A stretch of DNA of 64,000 nucleotides from CBDFKS01 sp965248905 (GTDB taxonomy: Bacteria > Chloroflexota > Dehalococcoidia > Lucifugimonadales > JAGWBF01): NCBI GenBank assembly GCA_965248905.1, contig CBDFKS010000007.1:310001-374000 (forward strand), read 5' to 3'. Both the position numbers and the translations under genes were made by a program. Under the pieces are notes generated by a model. That model did not search any database. It saw only the letters and a program-made list of their open reading frames with translations, and was not told the DNA's origin. Positions 16,664-25,360 of the stretch are shown piece by piece (position 1 is the stretch's first letter; every line of letters starts with the position of its first letter).

Positions 16664-18376
16664 CTATGGTATTACTTCGAATATCACCAGGTCATCCCAC
16701 TGTTCTTGCTTACTAAACCACTCTGAATGGGCCTCAAACTCCTCTAAGAACACATGGGAGCTTTCAGCGGGATAATCGGAGACCCGCTTTGCCAACACAT
16801 ATTGGGCGCCCATGTCGATAAGGATATTATGTGCTCTCTCAATGTCCACGTTGCCAGTCCAACCCATCATTCGGAGCTCCCGAACTTGATTTACGTTGGA
16901 TGCGCCTTCGTCATGCCATCCATCCACCAGAGGCTGGTCAGCCAAATAGGGAATCAGGAAAGAGTGCCATGTCCACAGGCCAACCGAGTAGAGGGGGCCT
17001 TGTGGTGATTCCTCCGATGATGAGCGCTGGGCAAGCCATTGGATCGCGTTGTCCACAGGTCCTTTTACCTGATAAGGCTCCATTAAGTCCCGTGCTTTTC
17101 CTGCATCCAAGGCTGGAAACACCAGGATCGCTGCCAGACCTCCCAGCGCCAGGGCGTACAGCAGTCGTGGGGAGAGCTTAGGCCATAGGTCTCTTATGAA
17201 TTGGAACGCGCGTTCAATTAATGCTCCGGAAAGTAGCGCCATGAAAGGCACCATGAAAAGATGAAAGCGCGCCACATCTAAGGCGCTGAAGGGATAGTGC
17301 TGAATCAGAGGATTGCCATTGGAGCCCAAGCTGAACCACGTAAGTACCAGAAGCACAATTGCCATACCTGCTAGCCGTCTACGGTCTAATAAGGCGTAAA
17401 CAGTGCCGCCGATGGTCAAGACCATCGATGTGATACCGAGATAGGATGGGTAGGTATGTGCTCCAATGAGTGAAGAATCTATGATATTGGAGCGATAGGC
17501 TGCTAGACTCGGTAGCCATAATCCGGCTAGCTCCCGCCGGAATCCCACGTCCGTGATATGAATGATGAACGGTATGCCCCACGGTGCCACTACCAAAGCG
17601 ACAACCGCCCCGAAAACGCAAGAAGATATGATCACCTGCCGTCTGGGATGAAACCCTGTGGCCACGTGGTATACGAACCATCCGACCAATCCAAGTCCCA
17701 AAGATAGGCCAGTCATGTGATGGGTCAGAATGCTCAAGGCCATGAATACCCCACCCCATATGGCCGTTGTCCATTTGCCCCGTCTCAAGGACCTTTCAAG
17801 GAGCATGATGGATACGAGACCGAGAGGCAGAGCCAAGATGGACGTAAACCAGCCCCACAGAAAGATGGAGCTGAGAACGGGATAGGCTAACGCGACAAAT
17901 ATTCCGGCAAGGGCGGCGGTCCATCTGCGCAGACCAAATTCAATTGCCAGCCAATAAGTAGCCGCAGCCAGGCCGCCGTAGGCAATAACCAACACCGCTG
18001 TGTACACGTTGACCAGATCAATGGTGGTGAGGAAGCTGATAACCCCTACAATCCCATAACCTAAGGGGGGATAGGCCACCATGTATGAAAAGCCGCCATA
18101 CCAGTAGGGATCAATAAATGGGTCCGCCAGTTCGCCCGAGGCCGCCAGCTTGGTAACCCAGCTCAGGTGCAAGAATGTTGCTGTGTCTACGCCAGGGGGA
18201 TAGCCGGGTCCCAGAATGGGCCAGATAATAATCAAGCCCAACAAACAAAAAACCGCGAATATGGCTACCGGTTGGTATACTGCTAGGCGGTCCCGGTGTA
18301 AGAGCAGCCGGCCCCAGGGCAATTGGGCTGTTCGGTCTAATAGAAGGCCCGCTCTTGCTGTAAGCTTGTTTAGCAT
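16664..18376 (-). CDS. multi-pass membrane protein, GT-C glycosyltransferase-like
   Basis: A 570-residue integral membrane protein with roughly ten to twelve hydrophobic segments (for example PVAIFAVFCLLGLIIIWPIL and SILALPLGLVSIMLL). The first extracytoplasmic loop has PPGVDTATFLHLSW, and the region FIDPYWYGGFSYMVAYPPLG resembles the acidic loop found in membrane glycosyltransferases of the PMT/ArnT/GT39 type. The C-terminal 130 residues are a soluble domain on the outer face (VDGWHDEGASNVNQVREL). Start: ATG 18376, immediately after a TTG; the frame has no better choice. The exact function is not identified; transfer of a lipid-linked sugar is the best guess. The next gene on this strand, 18504-19160, is a secreted protein and may share a transcript. 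Confidence 0.65.
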   Translation of the reverse strand: MLNKLTARAGLLLDRTAQLPWGRLLLHRDRLAVYQPVAIFAVFCLLGLIIIWPILGPGYPPGVDTATFLHLSWVTKLAASGELADPFIDPYWYGGFSYMVAYPPLGYGIVGVISFLTTIDLVNVYTAVLVIAYGGLAAATYWLAIEFGLRRWTAALAGIFVALAYPVLSSIFLWGWFTSILALPLGLVSIMLLERSLRRGKWTTAIWGGVFMALSILTHHMTGLSLGLGLVGWFVYHVATGFHPRRQVIISSCVFGAVVALVVAPWGIPFIIHITDVGFRRELAGLWLPSLAAYRSNIIDSSLIGAHTYPSYLGITSMVLTIGGTVYALLDRRRLAGMAIVLLVLTWFSLGSNGNPLIQHYPFSALDVARFHLFMVPFMALLSGALIERAFQFIRDLWPKLSPRLLYALALGGLAAILVFPALDAGKARDLMEPYQVKGPVDNAIQWLAQRSSSEESPQGPLYSVGLWTWHSFLIPYLADQPLVDGWHDEGASNVNQVRELRMMGWTGNVDIERAHNILIDMGAQYVLAKRVSDYPAESSHVFLEEFEAHSEWFSKQEQWDDLVIFEVIP

Positions 18377-18503
18377 CAAGTCTATTATCTATGGAAACAG
18401 TAGCGTTATGGTTGAGCAGGCGTATGTGTCCCGCCAATGGCGAGATAGAAAACGGGTCGACGACACGTCGACTGATATGGATGATGTGGAGATGCCCGCT
18501 CGG

Positions 18504-19160
18504 TCAGGAGACGCCGGGCTCGGCGAGAACAGCAAATCGCCCTACCTGCAACACACGGGCCTGTAATATACCACTGGACGCATAATAGCTGGTGACTAAC
18601 GGGACCCAGCCGGTTCCTTCATCGTAGCGTGCGATCAGCAATCTGGCTGGGTTTTCGAATGACTTTGTAAGCCCTATGACCGGCACCTCCAGCACCCATG
18701 GTCGTCTCAGTTCGAGGTCGATCCTGCTGGCGCTGTGGTCGAAGACTCGTATGTCGAATACCCTTCGAAGCTCTTGGTGAGGGTGAGGGGCTCGAGCTTC
18801 GTCGACGGGCACCGGCGCATATGTGAGTTGCACCGTGGTGTTTATTGAGCCCGCGTCGCTGACGATCTGGACTCCGTCCGGGGATTGGAACGTGGAACTG
18901 GGGACTGGAGGGAATCTGGGGATTGGCATAGCCAGAGGTAAAATCACCCATCGAGTGGCACCGGCGACCTGAGGCACTTCGACGGGTTTAATATTATCTT
19001 CACTTATGACCCTTGGTAATGGAGCTTTGGGGCCCGGTGGCGGTGTCGGCCAAGGATTGTCGGCGGAACTCGGGTTGGCGTTGGCGAGAACGATCAAGAC
19101 GTAAGACAGCAGGATACTTATCAATGCCAGAGCGACGCTTTTATTCTTGGTAAGAGTCAT
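18504..19160 (-). CDS. secreted protein of unknown function
   Basis: 218 residues starting with an evident signal peptide (TKNKSVALALISILLSYVLI, cleavage near the Ala/Ser-rich stretch about residue 33), then a Pro-rich linker (PWPTPPPGPKAPLPR). The exported part is beta-rich and ends in LQARVLQVGRFAVLAEP, a motif I associate with the end of surface-exposed domains in Chloroflexota proteins. No catalytic motif. It lies upstream of the membrane protein on the same strand, 127 bases away, so a common envelope function is possible. Confidence 0.65.
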   Translation of the reverse strand: MTLTKNKSVALALISILLSYVLIVLANANPSSADNPWPTPPPGPKAPLPRVISEDNIKPVEVPQVAGATRWVILPLAMPIPRFPPVPSSTFQSPDGVQIVSDAGSINTTVQLTYAPVPVDEARAPHPHQELRRVFDIRVFDHSASRIDLELRRPWVLEVPVIGLTKSFENPARLLIARYDEGTGWVPLVTSYYASSGILQARVLQVGRFAVLAEPGVS

Positions 19161-19318
19161 TTGCGAATTTCACAGAGCATATAGCTGGCGCTTTACGCGC
19201 GAAGGAAGGTTCAACGATCACATGTACCACATTAGTATAGGAGTGTTGCTTCAGGACGGTCAATGTCTGGGGAGAGACGCCAAGGCTATTTCGGGTGTAT
19301 TTCCTGGACAGGTATTTC

Positions 19319-19378
19319 CGCTCGTCCTGAGCCTGTCGAAGAGCGCCGCCGTGGTTCGACAAGCTCACCATGAGCGAT
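19319..19378. repeat. dispersed repeat with GTTCGACAAGCTCACCATGAG
   Basis: CTCGTCCTGAGCCTGTCGAA and GTTCGACAAGCTCACCATGAG are inverted copies (CTTGTCGAAC-type arms), giving a hairpin in the spacer between glmS and the secreted-protein gene. This is a widespread intergenic repeat type. Confidence 0.55.
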
Positions 19379-19451
19379 AGTTTCCTCCGACCTCGGATAA
19401 TCGAAAGGCCCTTGGGATCGGCGACTGCTTCAATATATAGCGATGGAAGGA

Positions 19452-21296
19452 CTATTCTACCGTCACGGATTTAGCTAAATTGCGAGGTTGGTCCACGTCG
19501 CATCCCCTCCGAACCGCTATATGATAGGCCAGCAGTTGCAAAGGCACTACGGTCAGCATCGGTAAGAGCATTTCCGAGCAATGGGGTATATAAATTGTTT
19601 CGTCTACCTGGGAAGGCAGGTCCAAGTCCCCTTCTGTTGCAATGGCGATTACGACACCATCCCTGGCCTTTACTTCTTTGATATTGCTGATCATCTTACC
19701 GTACAGAGGACCTTCAGGAGCCACGGCGACCACCGGCATGTTGGGGTCTATCAGCGCTATAGGTCCATGCTTCATTTCGCCCGCGGAGTATGCTTCCGCG
19801 TGGATATAGCTAATCTCCTTGAGCTTGAGGGCCCCTTCTATGGCAATGGGGTACGTTATGCCACGGCCCAGGTATAGAAAATCGTCGTACTTGTAATACT
19901 TTTTGGCGAGCTTTTGGTAGTCGGATTGGCTACCCAAAATCTCACCTATCAGGTTCGGTAGACTGGCAAGCTCCGCCACGATCTTCTCCGAACGAGAGCT
20001 GTCAATCGTGCCCCTTATTCTGCCAATATGCGCAGCCAAAAGGCAGAGTACGGTCAGAGACGAGACGAAGGTCTTGGTGCTTGCAACACCAATCTCCGGT
20101 CCAGACCTCAAGTACAATGTGCCCTGAGCGATTCGGCTAGCCTGGCTGCCTTCTACGTTGCACACGGTTATCAATCTGCCACCGCGCTCCCTAACCGCGG
20201 TCATTGCTGCCAAGGTGTCCGCAGTCTCTCCTGACTGACCCACGGAAACCACTAACGTCCTCTCATCGATGTGGAAGTTCCTGTATCGAAACTCAGACCC
20301 ACTGTCCACTTCCGCGGTTATGCCGGCCAGGTCTTCCATGAAGTACCGTCCTACCATAGCTGCATGAAGGCTAGTACCGCAGCCGATAAGAACCACTCTA
20401 TTAAGCTCTCTGATTTGACTTTCCGAGAGGGGAAGTTCATCCAGATAAACTTCGCCCTTGTCGAAATCCACCCTATCTCTTAAAGCATTGGCGGCAACCC
20501 TTGGCTGTGCCGCTATCTCCTTGAGCATGTAGTGTTTGTATCCGCCCTTATCCACCCGAGCCACACTCTTGGGGACAGGCTGAGAGCGTTTGCTGACTGG
20601 GACTCCACCTTGTCCCACAAATTTAACATCGTTTTCCGTCAGGATGGCCACTTCGCCATCCTCCAGGAAGCTGACGCGGTCGGCCGAAGGCAGCATGGCC
20701 ATCAGGTCGCTACTTACTGTTGACTCTCCCGAACCCTGCGCTATCACAATGCCGCCGGCATTTCCCAAACGCAGGGCCAGCAGCTTGTTTTCCTCGCCAC
20801 GTTTCGTGGCCACAATGGCTTGGGAGCCTACAAGGTGGGTGCTCATTTCCCGAAAAGCATCTTCAAAGCTTAGGTCCTCGTCCAGCCCTTCCTCGATTAG
20901 GTGGGCTATGACCTCGCTGTCTGTTTCCGAACAGAAGTGGTGTCCCCTGGAAAGCAGGCCTTTTTTTAGCTCTAGATAGTTCTCGACTATGCCGTTATGA
21001 ACAACGGCAAGTTGTTCATCGCAGTCGGTGTGTGGGTGAGCATTGGTATCAGTAGGTTTGCCATGGGTTGCCCAGCGGGTGTGTCCGAGACCCAGCTGCC
21101 CGCGAGGGTATCCGTTGTCTCCCAGTCTAGCAAGCTCTCGAACCTTCCCTGCCGACTTACGAACCTCCAGCTGGCCTGAAGGTGTCAGGACGGCTATGCC
21201 GGCGCTGTCGTAGCCCCGGTACTCAAGGTGTTGAAGACCGGTGAGAATTATTGGCCAGGCATCCTGCGGGCCAACGTATCCTACTATTCCGCACAT
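19452..21296 (-). CDS. glmS: glutamine-fructose-6-phosphate aminotransferase (isomerizing)
   Basis: Makes glucosamine-6-phosphate from fructose-6-phosphate and glutamine, the entry to peptidoglycan and other amino sugars. 614 residues. The N-terminal class II glutaminase starts MCGIVGYVG, so Cys2 is the nucleophile after Met removal; LGHTRWATHG and HNGIVENY are further glutaminase signatures. Two SIS domains follow: LIGCGTSLHAAMVGRYFMED with GQSGETADTLAA, then YLGRGITYPIAIEGALKLKE with HAEAYSAGEMKHGP. The C-terminus DQPRNLAKSVTVE is the conserved end that carries the fructose-6-phosphate-binding Lys. No glmS ribozyme is visible upstream, where a 430-base spacer precedes a divergent gene. Confidence 0.97.
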   Translation of the reverse strand: MCGIVGYVGPQDAWPIILTGLQHLEYRGYDSAGIAVLTPSGQLEVRKSAGKVRELARLGDNGYPRGQLGLGHTRWATHGKPTDTNAHPHTDCDEQLAVVHNGIVENYLELKKGLLSRGHHFCSETDSEVIAHLIEEGLDEDLSFEDAFREMSTHLVGSQAIVATKRGEENKLLALRLGNAGGIVIAQGSGESTVSSDLMAMLPSADRVSFLEDGEVAILTENDVKFVGQGGVPVSKRSQPVPKSVARVDKGGYKHYMLKEIAAQPRVAANALRDRVDFDKGEVYLDELPLSESQIRELNRVVLIGCGTSLHAAMVGRYFMEDLAGITAEVDSGSEFRYRNFHIDERTLVVSVGQSGETADTLAAMTAVRERGGRLITVCNVEGSQASRIAQGTLYLRSGPEIGVASTKTFVSSLTVLCLLAAHIGRIRGTIDSSRSEKIVAELASLPNLIGEILGSQSDYQKLAKKYYKYDDFLYLGRGITYPIAIEGALKLKEISYIHAEAYSAGEMKHGPIALIDPNMPVVAVAPEGPLYGKMISNIKEVKARDGVVIAIATEGDLDLPSQVDETIYIPHCSEMLLPMLTVVPLQLLAYHIAVRRGCDVDQPRNLAKSVTVE

Positions 21297-21731
21297 TTTA
21301 CTTCTCTAGTCACTTTGGGGTAACCCCATAGAGTACCATCCGATATTAGAAGGTCTCTCTTGTGCTTTATAACTGGATCAGGGGTACAAGAAGCAAGTCC
21401 ACCGGCGGAATTTATTGTGGCCGAATCCGAGGTTTGGATGCTGGGGAGCGTGGCTCGAGACGACCAGTCTGTAGTCGTGGGAACCATGCTAGCATGGCGC
21501 TGCAACCAATGGTGATCGCCGGCCACCGCCCTGAAGAGGTTTTTCATGTAGGGGTCTCTAGTTGTTATGGGGTTATCCCGTGCCCCGATCAAGCTGATTT
21601 CAGTATATGGTTTGACCTATAGTACGTCAAGGTCAACAAGTACGAGAACAATCCGACTAATACTCAACTACGTACCATCTTTTGGACATAGTAATTTGGA
21701 TACTGTACAATCGATTTGTAGAGGTGAAGTA
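21297..21731. other. divergent intergenic region between glmS and a peptidase gene
   Basis: About 435 bases that must hold both promoters. There are open frames on both strands, but they lack ribosome-binding sites and family resemblance, so I do not call a gene. No riboswitch or ribozyme recognised. Confidence 0.5.
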
Positions 21732-23234
21732 GTGTATTTCCTTGTTCGAAAGAAGACGAGGGTATCTGTCCTCTTAGCGCTCTTGAGCGTACTTGCGCTA
21801 TCCGTAGTATTCGCCCCCGCCGCATTCGGTCAAGACGCGGAAGACATCAGGATCATTTCCCAAGAGGTGGAAAACGACTTTCCCAATAAGATTACGTTTA
21901 AGGTCGCTGCGACCGGCCCCGATCCCATAGAGGAGGTCCGGCTGTTCTTCAGGCCATTGGGCAGCGACCGAAGGGCGTATGGGTACCTGGAAATTGAGCC
22001 TGGCGTAACAGTCAGCGGCGAGCATGTGATGCTTACCGGTACCGGTGCTAACCATAAACCACCGGGCACGATTATCCGATACTCCATTGAAGTTAGAGAT
22101 GCTGCGGGACGGGTGCTGCTAACTCCGGAGGTTGATCATCTCTATATGGACGAGAGCCTGAATTGGAAGTCGATTACCGACGAGGAGGGCTTGCTGACTG
22201 TTTATTACTACGGTGACTTTGTGGAGAGAAGGGCACAAACTGTTCTGGAAGCAACCCAGGGGACCATGGAGCTTATGGGCCCGGTGCTGGGTATAAGACC
22301 CACAGAGCCCATGAAGATAGTGTCCTACAGCAACTATCGAGACATGGCCAAGGCACTACCCTTTCGCAGCCAGGCGGTCCGCGAAGGCTTGGAAACCCAG
22401 GGCACTGCGTTTCCAATTGAACGAGTTGTATTGGTGCTGGGCTCAGATCCCACTGTCATAGGGATAGCCTCCCACGAGTTTACCCATATAATGGTGGCCG
22501 AAGCTGGAGGCCGGGGCTACGCGGCTATTCCTGCGTGGCTCAACGAAGGTCTTGCCGAATACGGCAACCTTGATCCAACTCCCAGCTACGATAGAGCCCT
22601 GGCCTACGGCATGTTTACCCGCCGCCTCAAACCGTTGTGGTATCTAGATACCTTTTCTGGAGACCCCGACGATATCGTAATAGCCTATGGCCATGGCAAG
22701 TCAGTGGTTCGCTTCCTGATAGAGGTCTACGGCCAGGAAAATATGGCAAATCTGATGAGGGCTTTTCACACCGCCGTCTCCGTGGACGAGGCTTTAATGA
22801 TGGTCTATGGATTCGACCAGTATGGGCTCGATTCCCAGTGGAGGCAGGCGATAGGCCTTGATCCCCTGCCGCCGCCCGGAGAACTGGCGCAGCAGCTCAC
22901 TCCCGGCCCAAGTCCCACTGCTCCCAGTGAGGCTGAGTCTGCCACTCCTGCTCCCAGCCCCGAAGCTATAGATACCCCCGTGCCCAGTGAATCCGCTGCA
23001 GCCCCGGAAAGCTCCACGTCAGACGAAAATACAAGAAGAGGCAGATCTAGTTGCAGTGCTCCATCATCGGAAGGTAGTACGGCTGTGCCCTTGGACTTGG
23101 TGGCCTTGGCCCTTTTGGGCGGACCGTTCATTGCCTTTCGCAGCAGATGGGTCTTCGGCAGCCGGCGGTTTCCAAGCGGGCTGGGACCGATTAGGTGGGT
23201 CAGGGAGCGCTTCAGCAGAGCCCATCGGGGGTAA
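21732..23234 (+). CDS. secreted zinc metallopeptidase, peptidase MA-like
   Basis: An exported peptidase of 500 residues. GTG 21732 is the start: GAGGTGA lies 5 bases before it and a signal peptide follows directly (RKKTRVSVLLALLSVLALSV, cleaved near FAPAAFG/QDAED). After a beta-sandwich of about 120 residues comes the gluzincin motif ASHEFTHIMVAEAGG (HExxH-like HEFTH) and then PAWLNEGLAEYGN, where Glu is the third zinc ligand. The C-terminus is a Pro/Ser/Thr-rich linker (residues ~400-460) and a short hydrophobic stretch with basic residues after it (VALALLGGPFIAFRSRW), so the enzyme is probably anchored to the cell surface. The frame remains open upstream to 21567 without a credible start. 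It converges on the ABC permease with only 3 bases between the stops. Confidence 0.85.
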   Translation: MYFLVRKKTRVSVLLALLSVLALSVVFAPAAFGQDAEDIRIISQEVENDFPNKITFKVAATGPDPIEEVRLFFRPLGSDRRAYGYLEIEPGVTVSGEHVMLTGTGANHKPPGTIIRYSIEVRDAAGRVLLTPEVDHLYMDESLNWKSITDEEGLLTVYYYGDFVERRAQTVLEATQGTMELMGPVLGIRPTEPMKIVSYSNYRDMAKALPFRSQAVREGLETQGTAFPIERVVLVLGSDPTVIGIASHEFTHIMVAEAGGRGYAAIPAWLNEGLAEYGNLDPTPSYDRALAYGMFTRRLKPLWYLDTFSGDPDDIVIAYGHGKSVVRFLIEVYGQENMANLMRAFHTAVSVDEALMMVYGFDQYGLDSQWRQAIGLDPLPPPGELAQQLTPGPSPTAPSEAESATPAPSPEAIDTPVPSESAAAPESSTSDENTRRGRSSCSAPSSEGSTAVPLDLVALALLGGPFIAFRSRWVFGSRRFPSGLGPIRWVRERFSRAHRG

Positions 23235-23237
23235 CCC

Positions 23238-24203
23238 TCACCGGGCTCTGGGATTGAAGGCGTCGTTAAGGGCATCGCCCAGCAGGTTGAACGCGAAGAT
23301 CAATATGGTGATAATCGCGACTGGGAAGAGCAGCAAGTGGGGCGTGGAGCGCAAGACTCCAATATCACCGTGCTCGAACATCATGCGGCCCAGATCCGGG
23401 GTGGGTGGTTGAATGCCCAGCCCCAGCCAGCCCAGAACCACCGCGACAAATATCAGGCCACCCATGCCCATGGAGACCAGGACTATGACTGGGCTGATCA
23501 CGTTGGGCAATATGTGGAATAGTAGAATGCGCTTGGTGGATGCACCGAGGGCCTGCGCCGCCTCCACGTACTGGGTCTGCTTGATATAAAGCACCTGACC
23601 TCGCACCAGGCGGGCCATGCCAACCCAAGAGAAGACCGCCATCGAACCAAAAATTACCACGTAGTCCACTATTCCCAGCTGCACTATTCCTTCGATTCCG
23701 GTCGCGTCTTCGAAAGCGAATACCCAGTCCCGCACCCTGGGTTTCACGGTGGCCGCAATAAGAAGGATCAGCAATATATCAGGGAAGGCTAGGAACACCT
23801 CTCCTACCCTCATGATCACCATGTCTACTTTCTTACCAAAGTATCCCGACACTAGCCCCATCCCTATCCCCAGGAGAACGCTTCCGGTAACGATTGCGGC
23901 GACTGTGATGATCACCAAAGTCCGAAGACCGTATATTACCCGAGTGAGCATGTCCCGGCCGGCCCTGTCGGTACCGAAGGGGTGATCTAGGGATGGACCC
24001 TGTGAAAGTTCGGAGAAGTTGAACTCGTTGTAGCCATGGGGAGTGATCCAAGGTGCCAGGATACCTGCCAGGTAGAGGAGTGCGATGGTCACAAGGCACG
24101 CCATGCCTACCTTCTTCCGCAGCAGCCTGCGTATTGACTGAGACCAAAGGCTTCGCCCGCTGGCCTCTTCCCGGAAGATGAGGGTCTTTTCTTCGGTAGC
24201 CAT
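23238..24203 (-). CDS. ABC transporter permease, DppC/OppC type
   Basis: Inner-membrane subunit of a peptide/nickel-type ABC importer, 321 residues from ATG 24203 (GTG 24224 is possible but has a poorer context). It has the OppC N-terminal segment, PFGTDRAGRDMLTRVIYGLR, then the EAA loop for ATPase contact (YVEAAQALGASTKRILLFHILPN) and GLGIQPPTPDLGRMM. Six membrane helices are expected. It is the third gene after the binding protein and the DppB-type permease, 64 bases downstream of the latter. Ligand unknown. Confidence 0.92.
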   Translation of the reverse strand: MATEEKTLIFREEASGRSLWSQSIRRLLRKKVGMACLVTIALLYLAGILAPWITPHGYNEFNFSELSQGPSLDHPFGTDRAGRDMLTRVIYGLRTLVIITVAAIVTGSVLLGIGMGLVSGYFGKKVDMVIMRVGEVFLAFPDILLILLIAATVKPRVRDWVFAFEDATGIEGIVQLGIVDYVVIFGSMAVFSWVGMARLVRGQVLYIKQTQYVEAAQALGASTKRILLFHILPNVISPVIVLVSMGMGGLIFVAVVLGWLGLGIQPPTPDLGRMMFEHGDIGVLRSTPHLLLFPVAIITILIFAFNLLGDALNDAFNPRAR

Positions 24204-24288
24204 TAGCTTTCTTGTGTTTGCCACAAAGTCATAGAGATACCTTCAAAAACTTCTCTTGCCTCTGTGATTCGGTGGCTTACGTCTACTC

Positions 24289-25227
24289 CTAATAGCGAAT
24301 TCTAGGGTCAATGAACCTGTAGCCGATATCTACGATCAGGTTGGCGACAACAAAGGCTACCGCTATAATGAGCACTAGGGCCATTATGATGGGATAGTCT
24401 CTGGCGAAGAAGGAATTGATGGCCAGAAGACCTATGCCCGGAATCCCGAAGAACCTCTCAGTGATGAATGCGCCCGATACCAAGGTGGCTAGAGACAGTC
24501 CCACCACTGTGAAGATAGGTATGAGAGCACTTCTCAGAATGTGTCTATAACGGACTACGAACTCTCTTAGGCCCTTGGCTCTGGCAGTACGTATATAGTC
24601 TTGGGCAAGCACCTCTAGAGTGCTGGCTCTAGTAAGCCTGGTCAAACCAGCCACGCCCGGGATCCCAAGCACAAGGGCAGGCATGATAATACGTGTGTCA
24701 AAAAAGCCTCCCCACCCGTGAGTAGGTAAGATGCCCAACCATAGGGAAAAGATTATTAATAGAACGGGTGCAGTAAGGAACACGGGCACGGACATAAAGA
24801 ACAAGGTGACGCTTACAGTAGCGGTATCGATCCAGGTGCCTTGCTTTATCGCGGCGTAGAATCCTAAAGGAATACCAAGGCCCAAAGATAGGATCATAGC
24901 CGCGATTCCCAGCTGGGCTGAGATCCATATCTTGCTGGATATGAGCTCTGATACGTCCCTGCCTCTGAACTTGTAGCTCTCTCCCAGATCACCTTGCACA
25001 GCGTTCTTGATATAGAGGCCGTATTGTACAAAGAACGGCTTATCCAGGCCCATGGTATCCCGCAACCGTTCTACCGCAACTGGGTCGTTATACTGGCCCA
25101 TGAGAATCTGCACGGGATCTCCAGGGCCAAAGCGTCCCAGGGTAAAGGTTATGAGAGAGACGGCCAGAAGGAGAAAGGGGGTCCATAAAAGCCTACGTAC
25201 TATATAGACCCACATGAAGGCCCCCAT
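24289..25227 (-). CDS. ABC transporter permease, DppB/OppB type
   Basis: Partner permease of the importer, 312 residues. VYIVRRLLWTPFLLLAVSLI at the start, GDPVQILMGQYNDP and the loop TARAKGLREFVVRYRHILRS (EAA motif) are typical of DppB. FITERFFGIPGIGLLAINS is the conserved periplasmic-side motif. ATG 25227 was taken; ATG 25215 (MWVYIVRR) is equally plausible. Encoded between the binding protein and the DppC-type permease, and certainly part of the same system. Confidence 0.92.
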   Translation of the reverse strand: MGAFMWVYIVRRLLWTPFLLLAVSLITFTLGRFGPGDPVQILMGQYNDPVAVERLRDTMGLDKPFFVQYGLYIKNAVQGDLGESYKFRGRDVSELISSKIWISAQLGIAAMILSLGLGIPLGFYAAIKQGTWIDTATVSVTLFFMSVPVFLTAPVLLIIFSLWLGILPTHGWGGFFDTRIIMPALVLGIPGVAGLTRLTRASTLEVLAQDYIRTARAKGLREFVVRYRHILRSALIPIFTVVGLSLATLVSGAFITERFFGIPGIGLLAINSFFARDYPIIMALVLIIAVAFVVANLIVDIGYRFIDPRIRY

Positions 25228-25360
25228 TCACTTCGCGTATTAGATCCTTATTGCTTGTGCAAGATCGAGCCAGGCGCTTTGTAAGGCTACCGCCGGATCC
25301 CGGTGTCCACCTCAATAAGCCCTTGGCCTCAGAAAACAATTTGGGTTTGGTTGAAAGCCG

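Noticed and set aside
21297..21731. glmS ribozyme or riboswitch upstream of glmS
   Set aside because: No conserved core or pairing of that ribozyme could be recognised; it is mostly found in Firmicutes.
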